From assembly GCA_903929655.1 (NCBI GenBank), contig CAIYVS010000441.1:1-9311 (forward strand): a DNA stretch of 9,311 nucleotides. Reading direction: 5' to 3'. The position numbers were made by a program, and so were the translations under genes. The stretch comes from an uncultured Bacteroidota bacterium (lineage in GTDB: Bacteria > Bacteroidota > Bacteroidia > Chitinophagales > Chitinophagaceae). Below, in pieces: positions 1 to 6,888 of this stretch (position 1 is the first letter of the stretch; each line of letters opens with the position of its first letter). The notes under the pieces were generated by a model that saw only the letters and a list, made by a program, of their open reading frames with translations, did not search any database and was not told the DNA's origin.

Positions 1-1
1 A

Positions 2-238
2 GAAGGGATACTTAACAAGGAATTTGATGACAATGTGCGGATGGAAAAGCTGGATGTAATTTTTGCAAGCAGGTATTTGTCGGCTTTGGAACAGTGGGAG
101 CAAAAAAATAAAGAAATCACAGCATCCTGGTTAAGTACTTTCAAAGCCATCCACATTAGGTCCCAAAGGTGCTACCCAATTACTTCTAAAAGCTTCGGTT
201 ACAAAATCCAATTCCTTTGTGCCCATATGCGGCGATGA
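2..238 (+). CDS. Fragment of a DUF5995-like protein, cut by the window edge and by a junction
   Basis: The plus-strand frame is open from base 2, so the start codon lies outside the window. The first ~49 residues (to about base 148) contain FDD, then RMEKLDVIFASRYLSA, then TASWLSTFKA. From memory this matches the part of DUF5995 family proteins where an RxExLDVxFAxRYL stretch precedes a conserved SW and then a QHLLLGMNAHINLDLG block. That next block is missing: after FKA the frame reads unrelated residues (IHIRSQRCYP...) until the stop at 236-238. Those residues are the antisense of the aminotransferase fragment, so the true homology ends at about 140-148. The function of DUF5995 is unknown to me. 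It is not a normal member of a polysaccharide locus and is the only real coding stretch on this strand. G+C of bases 1-140 is 54 of 140, similar to the main body. I read it as a foreign piece joined here rather than a working gene. Confidence 0.7.
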   Translation, partial: EGILNKEFDDNVRMEKLDVIFASRYLSALEQWEQKNKEITASWLSTFKAIHIRSQRCYPITSKSFGYKIQFLCAHMRR

Positions 239-259
239 AAGCCATATTTTACTATTCAT
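131..259 (-). pseudogene. DegT/DnrJ/EryC1/StrS aminotransferase, N-terminal 40 residues only
   Basis: Starting at ATG 259-257 the minus strand encodes MNSKIWLSSPHMG, then an EAF..NWVAPLGPNVDGFE stretch. This is the characteristic N-terminus of PLP-dependent sugar aminotransferases (PglE/WbpE-like), which put an amino group on a keto-sugar nucleotide. Family members run to about 370-400 residues; here only residues 1-40 survive. After E40 (bases 140-142) come S, T and a stop at 131-133, exactly where the DUF5995 fragment on the other strand takes over. The PLP lysine and the rest of the fold are absent. The start overlaps the end of the upstream epimerase by 8 bases (252-259), so in the native genome this gene is surely the next member of the operon. 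Its presence suggests the locus makes an amino sugar, such as a bacillosamine- or QuiNAc4N-type residue. Family assignment is firm; the substrate is unknown. Confidence 0.8.
140..148. other. Head-on chimeric junction with shared bases
   Basis: DUF5995-like coding sequence on the plus strand is recognisable up to about 148. Aminotransferase coding sequence on the minus strand is recognisable down to 140. The two homologies therefore share about 9 bases (TTCAAAGCC) and neither continues past them. Two genes broken at the same short shared sequence, in opposite orientation, is the usual signature of a microhomology-mediated join. It could be an inverted chimera from whole-genome amplification or assembly, or a real rearrangement. 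Confidence 0.65.
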
Positions 260-1163
260 AACAAGCTAATAATGTTTGTCTGTATTTTATTGTTTCCTTT
301 AAGGCAATAAGAAAATCTGTATTTTTAAAATCGGTCTCAATATACTTCAACTTACTGGTATCAACCACGGCACGATTATAATCCTGCATTGAGTCTGTAT
401 TGCTTAATATATCTGAATTGTTCCCACAGAGCTTTAATATCATTTTCGCGAGATCAAGTAAATAAACTTCTTCACCGGATGCTACATTTATTATTCCTTC
501 CGTTTCCTTCTTTATTAATGAAATAAAATGCTTGCATACATCTTTTACATAAATGTAATCCACACTTAGTTTTGTTCCGTTTAGCAGCTCAATGGGTTCT
601 TCCTTTAAAGCCTTATCTATTAATGAACACATAATTCCGCTCCATACCATATTTTCACCGAACAAGGCTGATAGCCTGGCATGCGATATTTTTACTTTAT
701 GCGAGAATGGAAAACTGTTGAGAATGATTTCCTGGTTGAGTTTAGACAAACTATACAACGCATGGGGGCCTGATGGATATGTTGGCGCATCTTCTTTTAA
801 AGGTATGGGCCAGGGCTTGCTTACAACAGATAAGGACGAGACGTTTAGTATATATTTTACTGTACCCGTTTTTTCAATCCATCTGCATAAATTATAAACA
901 CCTTTGCAATTAGTGAGAAACAGCTTCCTTACATAAGCTTCATCAGTTGCATTTCCACCTGGCAAAACGGCAGCACAATTAATAACAATGTCCGGTTCAA
1001 AATCAATCGCGTCCCATGCACCTGGTTCAGCTATATCTAGTTTGTAATCTATTTGATCGCCTTTCCGGGAGAGTGTCTTTACTTCGTATCCCACATCAGA
1101 AAGACAGCGAAATAAATGTCGCCCTAAAAAACCATTAGCGCCTAGTATTAAAACCCTATTCAT
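252..1163 (-). CDS. NAD(P)-dependent epimerase/dehydratase (extended SDR)
   Basis: This 303-residue protein is a complete extended short-chain dehydrogenase of the nucleotide-sugar class. The Rossmann fold opens with VLILGANGFLGRHLF (GxxGxxG, residues 8-14), followed by an acidic region with LDI at 42-44. INCAA at 61-65 is the NNAG-like strand-4 motif. NVSS at 107-110 supplies the catalytic serine, and YSLSK at 137-141 holds the Tyr/Lys pair. The C-terminal half (VDYIYVKDVC, then GIINVASGEE) is the usual substrate-binding region. Such enzymes epimerise, dehydrate or reduce NDP-sugars in the cytoplasm. The size fits a 4-epimerase or 4-keto-reductase, not the large membrane-bound PglF/WbpM 4,6-dehydratases. 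Its start overlaps the ATP-grasp gene stop as ATGA, and its stop lies inside the start of the aminotransferase, so the three are probably translationally coupled. The exact reaction cannot be told from sequence. Confidence 0.9.
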   Translation of the reverse strand: MNRVLILGANGFLGRHLFRCLSDVGYEVKTLSRKGDQIDYKLDIAEPGAWDAIDFEPDIVINCAAVLPGGNATDEAYVRKLFLTNCKGVYNLCRWIEKTGTVKYILNVSSLSVVSKPWPIPLKEDAPTYPSGPHALYSLSKLNQEIILNSFPFSHKVKISHARLSALFGENMVWSGIMCSLIDKALKEEPIELLNGTKLSVDYIYVKDVCKHFISLIKKETEGIINVASGEEVYLLDLAKMILKLCGNNSDILSNTDSMQDYNRAVVDTSKLKYIETDFKNTDFLIALKETIKYRQTLLACYE

Positions 1164-2194
1164 GGCCTGAAAGAAAACTGCTCACAATTGGGATTATCAA
1201 GATGCCCTTTTTTCCTAAAATTCTCAATTTCATTATTTGAAATCATGATATCGGAATATGCTCGCATTACAATACCTTCTTTTAAAACTACCTGTTTTAT
1301 CTCCTTTTCATTAACAAGGTATTCAATAATGGCCTCAACTTCATTTAGCCCATAAAAACATCTTAGGGGGGTCGTGCCACTGAAACGAGAATTGATTTCA
1401 AAAATTACCGGTAGACCACCCTTAATTCTGAATTGAAAATTACAGGGGCCATTAACACCCAGTTTCTCTGCAATTGCTATTATTATATGATCATATTTAT
1501 TCGTATCCGCTTCGCGGTATGTACGGTAAGTGTTACCATCTCTTAAATCCCTTTTAAGTGTAACTATTGCCTTGCATTTACCTTCATAAACTATACAACC
1601 GGATGTATATTCGCCTTCATCATCACTTAAATATTCCTGTACGACAAGGTTATTAGGATAGGATGTGATTTGATTCAGTCTTTCTTCAGACTTAATGATC
1701 TCAAAGCCAACAGAACGTGCACCATCTACCGGTTTTGCAATCAATGGAAGACCAATTTGGGATTTCAAACTCATAACCGCATCCTTATCGGTAGTAAGTG
1801 CAGATAAAGGATAAGGGAAATTGTTTATTCTCAAAAATTCAGCAGTCAGCCATTTGTTATTGGCAATATCAATCACCTGCGGAGAAGCTATCACTATCCT
1901 GGTGCTGTATTTAGATTCTATTTCTTCTTTAAATTGGGCAAACTTAGGCAATTCAACATCTGTTCCAACTAAAACTACCTCAATCCGTTCTTCACTAATG
2001 ATCCGTTCAATTGCAGGTATATATGCTTCATCCTTAGCAATAGGAATAATATACGCCTTATCACCCAACCAATTACCGCTTGATAATGGATTTGGATCTG
2101 CAGTAATAACTCTGTATTTATTTTCAGAAAGTCTGAGGCATCTTAATATGCCCTGCCCAAGCAAAGCCCCTGCACCGGTAACCAGAATATTCAT
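1160..2194 (-). CDS. ATP-grasp domain protein (carboxylate-amine/thiol ligase-like)
   Basis: The protein is 344 residues long. The N-terminal pre-ATP-grasp Rossmann region begins MNILVTGAGALLGQGIL and carries VLVGTDVELP at 74-83. The ATP-grasp core follows: NNKW at 112-115, the ATP lysine in LIAKPVDGARSVGF (K154), VVQEYL at 184-189, and the metal-binding end IFEINSRFSG with E266 and N268. This layout resembles carbamoyl-phosphate-synthase-large-subunit-like and PylC-type ATP-grasp proteins, which activate a carboxylate as acyl phosphate and join it to an amine. It lies between a phosphoglycosyl transferase and an epimerase/aminotransferase pair, with ATGA overlaps on both sides. A plausible role is therefore ligation of an amino acid or other acid to an amino sugar, in place of the N-acetyltransferase (PglD-type) often found there. 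That role is inference; the family call is secure. It could instead make a carboxylated metabolite. Confidence 0.88.
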   Translation of the reverse strand: MNILVTGAGALLGQGILRCLRLSENKYRVITADPNPLSSGNWLGDKAYIIPIAKDEAYIPAIERIISEERIEVVLVGTDVELPKFAQFKEEIESKYSTRIVIASPQVIDIANNKWLTAEFLRINNFPYPLSALTTDKDAVMSLKSQIGLPLIAKPVDGARSVGFEIIKSEERLNQITSYPNNLVVQEYLSDDEGEYTSGCIVYEGKCKAIVTLKRDLRDGNTYRTYREADTNKYDHIIIAIAEKLGVNGPCNFQFRIKGGLPVIFEINSRFSGTTPLRCFYGLNEVEAIIEYLVNEKEIKQVVLKEGIVMRAYSDIMISNNEIENFRKKGHLDNPNCEQFSFRP

Positions 2195-2820
2195 AAAGTA
2201 TTGTTCATTTTTTGCTTCATCTCGTCAGAAAACTTCGGCATAGTGGCGTGTCCTTCAGCCGAAATGCCAGATGCAGCAAAAATATTTTTTATTGTTAGAA
2301 AAAAAATTTTTAGATCTGTAATAAACGAAAGGTGTTCTACATACCAAACATCCAATTCAAACTTTTCGCTCCAGCTAATAGAATTTCTTCCATTGATTTG
2401 GGCCCAACCCGTTATACCCGGTTTTATTGAATGCCTTTTCTTCTGGCGCTCATTATAATAAGGCAGGTATTCAATCATCAGGGGCCTGGGGCCTATCAGG
2501 CTCATGTCTCCTTTCAGTACATTAATTAATTGGGGCAATTCGTCTATTGATGTTTTTCTTACAAATTTACCGATCCATGTCAGCCTTTCAGCATCCGGCA
2601 GTAATACACCGTGTGCATCTTTCCGGTCATTCATGGTCTTAAACTTGATGACCTTAAATATTCTTTCGTTACGGCCAGGTCTAGCATGCAAAAAGAATGG
2701 CTTACCGTTATTTGCTATAGCTAATAAAATGGTCACAACCAATATTATTGGCGAAGCTATAACAAGTATGATAAATGCAACAGTAATATCAATAAACTGC
2801 TTAAAAAAGCTATGATACAT
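2191..2820 (-). CDS. PglC-like monotopic phosphoglycosyl transferase (Bac_transf)
   Basis: At 209 residues this is the minimal form of the bacterial sugar transferase family (PglC/WcaJ/WbaP catalytic domain), without the extra N-terminal membrane domain of WbaP or WcaJ. It would transfer a sugar-1-phosphate from a UDP-sugar to undecaprenyl phosphate at the inner face of the membrane, starting the repeat unit. One hydrophobic segment spans residues ~9-35 and contains S23-P24, the helix-breaking pair that makes a re-entrant hairpin in PglC. RKTSIDELPQL carries the catalytic Asp-Glu dyad at D93-E94. Downstream come GDMSLIGPRP (104-113) and KPGITGWAQINGR (133-145), both hallmark motifs. The ATG at 2820 lies inside the end of the upstream glycosyltransferase (11-base overlap), and the stop forms ATGA with the ATP-grasp gene. 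The sugar substrate is unknown; the neighbouring aminotransferase hints at an amino or diamino sugar. Confidence 0.95.
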   Translation of the reverse strand: MYHSFFKQFIDITVAFIILVIASPIILVVTILLAIANNGKPFFLHARPGRNERIFKVIKFKTMNDRKDAHGVLLPDAERLTWIGKFVRKTSIDELPQLINVLKGDMSLIGPRPLMIEYLPYYNERQKKRHSIKPGITGWAQINGRNSISWSEKFELDVWYVEHLSFITDLKIFFLTIKNIFAASGISAEGHATMPKFSDEMKQKMNNTL

Positions 2821-3979
2821 GAATATTACTGTTTAAAACTGATTTGTATTTGTTTGCATTGGCAGGCGTATAAAGATAAGAGGCTTTGCGTGCATTTGTT
2901 TTCAACTTATTAAGTTTTACTGGGTCGGTTTTCATTTCATTGAGAAATGCCCACATTTCTAAAAGCTGATCTTCCTGGAAATGAACACCGCAATCATAGC
3001 GGTCAACCAATTTTGCCAATTCCGAATCTGCCGATGCTACCACCATCAATGCAACTCCTGCTGCCAGGAGATTATAGGTTTTACTGGGAACTGAAAGATC
3101 TTCTGCACCCGAACTGAGTGTAACAATACCAATATCTGCACAAGCCAGGGAATAAGGCAATATTTCAGACGATTGATATGGGAGTATAATTAAATTATGC
3201 AGGTCTTGTTCTTTCTTCAAATTCTCGATCAATGCTTTTTTACTACCATCGCCTATCAGCAAAAAACCAAATACAGTTTCATTTTTTGCCATGGCCGCAA
3301 GTTCTGCAATTTTTTCAACAGCATGTGTTGCACCCATATTGCCTGAATACATTAAGGTGATCTTTCCAATTTGATCGTATTGTTTTGCAAAGGGGTTTTC
3401 AGACTTATTTAACGGTTTTATAAATGATGTGTCGGCCCAATTGGGTATCACTTCGACCCGGATGCCGGGATTATACTTTTTTATTAAAGCGGCCATTCCA
3501 TCGCTCAAAGTAAATACAGTACTCGCATTGGCGTATAAACGGGTATTTCTTTTTGCCCACATCCTCTCAGGCAGGCTGCCTTTTTTAATAATACCAAAGT
3601 TAACAAGGGCATCTGGATAAACATCATAAACCAACAAGTGATATTTGATTTTTTTGAGCTTACATAAATAATAACCTACAAATGGAGCAAAGGGTGGATT
3701 GCTTACTATAAATAGTTCGAATTTGTCTTTTTTAAATAATAAACTAAAAAAAATCTGCTTTGTAAACAGAATCCAGGTAGCTATTCTTTTATAAGCGACA
3801 TTCCGGTTATAACGGATAAAAGATCTGAATTTTACAGAAGTCTTGAGTGGCGTATTTGCAGGATCAAGCTGTCCGGCATATAATTCACAATCATAGTCAT
3901 CTGCAAAAGCATTAACTACATCTATAAATAAGTAACCAGTTACCTGGTTAATAAATATTAGTTTCTTTTTAGCTGACAC
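2810..3979 (-). CDS. GT4 glycosyltransferase, WcaI/WbuB-like
   Basis: This 389-residue GT-B enzyme resembles WcaI/WbuB-type transferases. The N-terminal acceptor domain includes VSNPPFAPFVGYYL (92-105) and the typical LVYDVYPDALVNFGII (116-131). The linker carries VIPNWAD (177-183). The donor domain starts with LMYSGNMGATHAVE (209-222), followed by LIGDGSKK (241-248) and LSVPSKTYNLLAAG (295-308). In place of the EX7E motif it has the D-x-SVPSK-x-Y form, normal for this subfamily. It is cytoplasmic or membrane-associated and probably adds an early sugar of the repeat unit, since such enzymes often sit just before a PglC-like transferase, as here. The start is GTG at 3979: an in-frame stop lies a few codons upstream, no ATG lies between, and the conserved beta strand (KKLIFINQ) follows at once. 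It begins 28 bases after the carbamoyltransferase stop. Donor and acceptor are unknown. Confidence 0.9.
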   Translation of the reverse strand: MSAKKKLIFINQVTGYLFIDVVNAFADDYDCELYAGQLDPANTPLKTSVKFRSFIRYNRNVAYKRIATWILFTKQIFFSLLFKKDKFELFIVSNPPFAPFVGYYLCKLKKIKYHLLVYDVYPDALVNFGIIKKGSLPERMWAKRNTRLYANASTVFTLSDGMAALIKKYNPGIRVEVIPNWADTSFIKPLNKSENPFAKQYDQIGKITLMYSGNMGATHAVEKIAELAAMAKNETVFGFLLIGDGSKKALIENLKKEQDLHNLIILPYQSSEILPYSLACADIGIVTLSSGAEDLSVPSKTYNLLAAGVALMVVASADSELAKLVDRYDCGVHFQEDQLLEMWAFLNEMKTDPVKLNKLKTNARKASYLYTPANANKYKSVLNSNIHVS

Positions 3980-4007
3980 TTTGAAAATAGAATGAATTTA
4001 ACGGCTT

Positions 4008-5735
4008 TTATCTTTCAACAACACAATTCTCCATCACCAGCATATCCATCTGGGTGCGTAAAAAACAATCCAATGCCTCAGCAGGTGTGTTTACGATTGG
4101 TTCATTTTCATTAAAAGATGTATTTAACAGGATTGGAACGCCCGTCTTTTTCCTGAAAGTATCAATCAGCCGGTAATACCTCGGTGATACGTTTTTGTCT
4201 ACCGATTGTAAACGGCCCGTTCCGTCAACATGTGTTACGGCGGGTATAACAGTATATTTTTCTTTTTTTATCGGGAAAACTTTTTCCATAAAAGGTACGT
4301 CCTCAACCAATTCAAAATATTCAGGAACATATTCTTTCAAAATAGATGGTGCAAAAGGCCGAAAACTTTCCCTGCGTTTAATTTTTGCATTCAACAATTC
4401 TTTCGCATCCAACCTCCTGGGGTCTGCCAATATGGAACGAGCGCCCAAGGCCCTGGGACCAAACTCTGCCCTACCCTGGAACCAGCCGATGACCCCGCTA
4501 TCAATCAGACGATTGGTAACTTTCTCAAACAAATCATCATCACTATAACGTGTATATTTAATATCCCTCGACTTCAAATAAGTTTCTACTTCTTCATTAC
4601 TGAATTTGCTTCCGGTATAAGCAGAATAAACAGGTTCAGCCCGTGGATAATTAAGCACCTGGTTATAAACATAATACGCTGCCCCCATCGATATACCTGC
4701 ATCATGTCCTGCAGAGGGGATGTATAAATTCTCGAAACTACTATTCTTCAGTATTTTACCATTTGCTACAGAATTTTGTGCTACCCCCCCGGCAATACAC
4801 AAATTTTTTAACCCTGTGCGCTTCTGAAGATGATTTATTATGTGAAAGATCAACTCCTCTGTGAATCGCTGAACGGAAGCAGCCATATCTTTATGGTATT
4901 GTGTTAACTCTTCCCCTTTAGCACGTGCTTTCCCAAATTTTTCTTCAGAATATTCCGTGTACAGAGGGCTTACATAAGGGATATGATCATCCCCGTAGGT
5001 AACTACAACATCTTTTGCCGATTTAAAATATTTACTGTTCCAGGAAAATAAGCCATTATTTGTAAATTGGATAACATCTCTTAGTTTATCTACATACTTT
5101 GGTTCTCCATATGGTGCCAGTCCCATTACCTTGTATTCATCGCCATAATGTGGAAAACCAAGTAGCTGGGTAAACGAAGTATAGAACGAACCAACTGAGG
5201 CAGGAAAATCAACAGAATCTATCACTTCTATTTTGTTCCCTTTACCAATGCCAATCATTGTGGTTGTAAAATCTCCTGAACCATCTATAGAAAGCAAAGC
5301 AGCTTCTTCATATGGACTTGCAAAAAACGCAGAAGCCAAATGGCTCCTGTGATGCTCTACCTGGTGTATTTTAGATTTGATTATGCCTTCATCTATTCCT
5401 GTAATGGCTGCAAATTCACTTTCGAGAGAAGAAACCTTCTTTGAGTTTTGTAACCTGTTCATCACAGTGCCGAATCCACCCAATGGGTTCTTAAGCAAAT
5501 ACATTATTTTCTTGTTGAACTTAGCCTTAGGGTCACGGCCGATAGCTATATGATCAACCTGGTCGAATGTAATACCGGCCTCCCTCAGACAAAATAATAC
5601 AGCCTGTGCAGGAAAGCCTGCCCAATGCTTTACCCTTGTAAATCTTTCCTCCTCAGTAGCGGCCAGCAATTTGCCATCTACTATAATAGCAGCACTGGAA
5701 TCGGCATGATATGCATTAATACCTAAAATGATCAT
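4008..5735 (-). CDS. NodU/CmcH-family carbamoyltransferase
   Basis: At 575 residues this is full length for the O-carbamoyltransferase family (NodU, CmcH, TobZ), which moves a carbamoyl group from carbamoyl phosphate, through carbamoyl-AMP, to a hydroxyl group. The N-terminal Kae1-like domain has ILGINAYHADSSAA (3-16), TEEERFTRVKH (27-37), the metal-site histidines in EHHRSHLASAF (127-137), and LSIDGSGDFTT with D151. It continues with GLAPYGEP (205-212), CIAGGVAQNS (313-322) and HDAGISMGAA (344-353). The C-terminal YrdC-like domain shows WFQGRAEFGPRALGARS (418-434), ADPR (437-440), FRPFAPSIL (458-466) and ILLNTSFNENEPIV (535-548). All expected motifs are present, so it should be active. In this locus it would O-carbamoylate a sugar of the repeat unit or its precursor. 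The ATG at 5735 is followed directly by the first conserved strand. An 81-base gap precedes it, the largest in the operon. Confidence 0.95.
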   Translation of the reverse strand: MIILGINAYHADSSAAIIVDGKLLAATEEERFTRVKHWAGFPAQAVLFCLREAGITFDQVDHIAIGRDPKAKFNKKIMYLLKNPLGGFGTVMNRLQNSKKVSSLESEFAAITGIDEGIIKSKIHQVEHHRSHLASAFFASPYEEAALLSIDGSGDFTTTMIGIGKGNKIEVIDSVDFPASVGSFYTSFTQLLGFPHYGDEYKVMGLAPYGEPKYVDKLRDVIQFTNNGLFSWNSKYFKSAKDVVVTYGDDHIPYVSPLYTEYSEEKFGKARAKGEELTQYHKDMAASVQRFTEELIFHIINHLQKRTGLKNLCIAGGVAQNSVANGKILKNSSFENLYIPSAGHDAGISMGAAYYVYNQVLNYPRAEPVYSAYTGSKFSNEEVETYLKSRDIKYTRYSDDDLFEKVTNRLIDSGVIGWFQGRAEFGPRALGARSILADPRRLDAKELLNAKIKRRESFRPFAPSILKEYVPEYFELVEDVPFMEKVFPIKKEKYTVIPAVTHVDGTGRLQSVDKNVSPRYYRLIDTFRKKTGVPILLNTSFNENEPIVNTPAEALDCFLRTQMDMLVMENCVVER

Positions 5736-5816
5736 TTACCTATGTTTATCTGAAAAATTATTACTCTAAAATTGTGAAATAAATGAATTGTTCTCTGTAC
5801 AGCCTAACAAGTGTAC

Positions 5817-6875
5817 TTAAGAATATAATTTGATAGCTTCCGACCTAATCAAAACCGGAATATTATTTATTACAGGATAATAAACATCAGCTATTTTTGA
5901 TACAAGCTTCGTTTTCGAAGTGTCCAGGACTAAATCTCCCCCTGAGATCGGGCACCTGAGAAGTCCAATAATATTTAAATTATTTGTAGCATCCTGTTTA
6001 TGTAATTGCATAAATTCACTCACATGGTCTGGAAACACTGCATTGTCCTGCTTCGTGCATTTTATATAAATACTGTCAGAAAAATATTTCATTGGCGGAA
6101 TTACCATACACAATTTTGAAAGAAATAGGGAAAGCAGGGTGCCCAATTTGTTCTTCAATCCTTTTACAAATTTTAAATCTCCCGGTAAAATTCCTATTCC
6201 TAAAAAGCTATGATTTTTAAAACTGAAGTTTTTAAATTTCTCCGTAAAAATATCTTTATACTCTTTTATAGTATAATACCTTACGTGCCATGAATTATAA
6301 TTTTCCCTGAATTGCTCTGCGTGATTTACCGGACCTAATGAGTTCCTCAAGCCCGATTTATTAGGAAATTCCAGAAAGCAATAGCCCCCACTCTTCAATA
6401 TCCGGTAGATATGTGCAATACAATTTAACAACCTGTCTTTGTGAGTGTGTTGAATAACACTATAAGACCATACCACATCAAAAACATTTTCTTTAAAAGG
6501 CAACTCCTTCAAATCAGCTACAACAGTATATCCATTAAAACCATGTTCATTTAATACTAGTCTTGCTGTTTCACAAAACTCGAGTCTTAAATCACATCCA
6601 ACAGGTATATAATTTTTCTTAGCAGCTGCTGTCAGCCATCTGCCCCAACCACATCCAATATCCAGCATCAATGCATTTGTACTAACCTTATCAATAGGTA
6701 TTTCTGGTATTGGGTAATCTGTTAGATGCCCGACAGAGTCTGTATAATGAATACCATTAGTAGCTGCTATCTGTTGTTGAACTTTCCACAATACTTTACT
6801 GGAATAGCCTTTAGGTTCAGGCTGATAACTAAGCTTTTCATAGATTTTACTCCTGTCAAATTCTATATTTTGCAT
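5817..6875 (-). CDS. Class I SAM-dependent methyltransferase with C-terminal Trm112-like domain
   Basis: The protein is 352 residues long. The SAM-binding domain covers about residues 65-175: motif I is MLDIGCGWGRW (70-80), the acidic end of strand 2 is GCDLR (93-97), motif III is VVADLKELPF (118-127), and FDVVWSYSVIQHTH (132-145) is motif IV. LKSGGYCFLEFPN (160-172) matches the Methyltransf_11 pattern. After a variable region, residues ~303-345 read as a Trm112-like domain: LLRCPISGGDL, then YYPVINNIPVLIRSEA. Only the first cysteine (C308) of the usual zinc-binding set is present, so metal binding is doubtful. Here it most likely O- or N-methylates a sugar in the glycan, although the acceptor could also be a lipid-linked intermediate. 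It starts 13 bases after the preceding glycosyltransferase stop and ends 81 bases before the carbamoyltransferase. The enzyme class is certain; the substrate is not. Confidence 0.9.
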   Translation of the reverse strand: MQNIEFDRSKIYEKLSYQPEPKGYSSKVLWKVQQQIAATNGIHYTDSVGHLTDYPIPEIPIDKVSTNALMLDIGCGWGRWLTAAAKKNYIPVGCDLRLEFCETARLVLNEHGFNGYTVVADLKELPFKENVFDVVWSYSVIQHTHKDRLLNCIAHIYRILKSGGYCFLEFPNKSGLRNSLGPVNHAEQFRENYNSWHVRYYTIKEYKDIFTEKFKNFSFKNHSFLGIGILPGDLKFVKGLKNKLGTLLSLFLSKLCMVIPPMKYFSDSIYIKCTKQDNAVFPDHVSEFMQLHKQDATNNLNIIGLLRCPISGGDLVLDTSKTKLVSKIADVYYPVINNIPVLIRSEAIKLYS

Positions 6876-6888
6876 ACAAAAATTTATA

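Noticed and set aside
592..897. Plus-strand open frame of 101 codons inside the epimerase gene
   Set aside because: It is antisense to a clearly conserved SDR protein and has no recognisable motif. The same applies to the other plus-strand open frames at 1821-2243, 2201-2458, 2504-2815, 3429-3620, 4195-4727, 6955-7300 and 8113-8373.
2810..2820. An 11-base overlap between a glycosyltransferase and the phosphoglycosyl transferase, considered as a possible frameshifted fusion gene
   Set aside because: Both proteins are complete, with normal starts and ends for their families. Short overlaps occur throughout this operon.
5736..5816. Possible internal Bacteroidota promoter in the 81-base gap before the carbamoyltransferase (minus strand TAATTTTT, resembling TAnnTTTG)
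   Set aside because: The last base of the -7 box does not match, and there is no good TTTG-like -33 box at the usual distance. AT-rich sequence gives such matches by chance.
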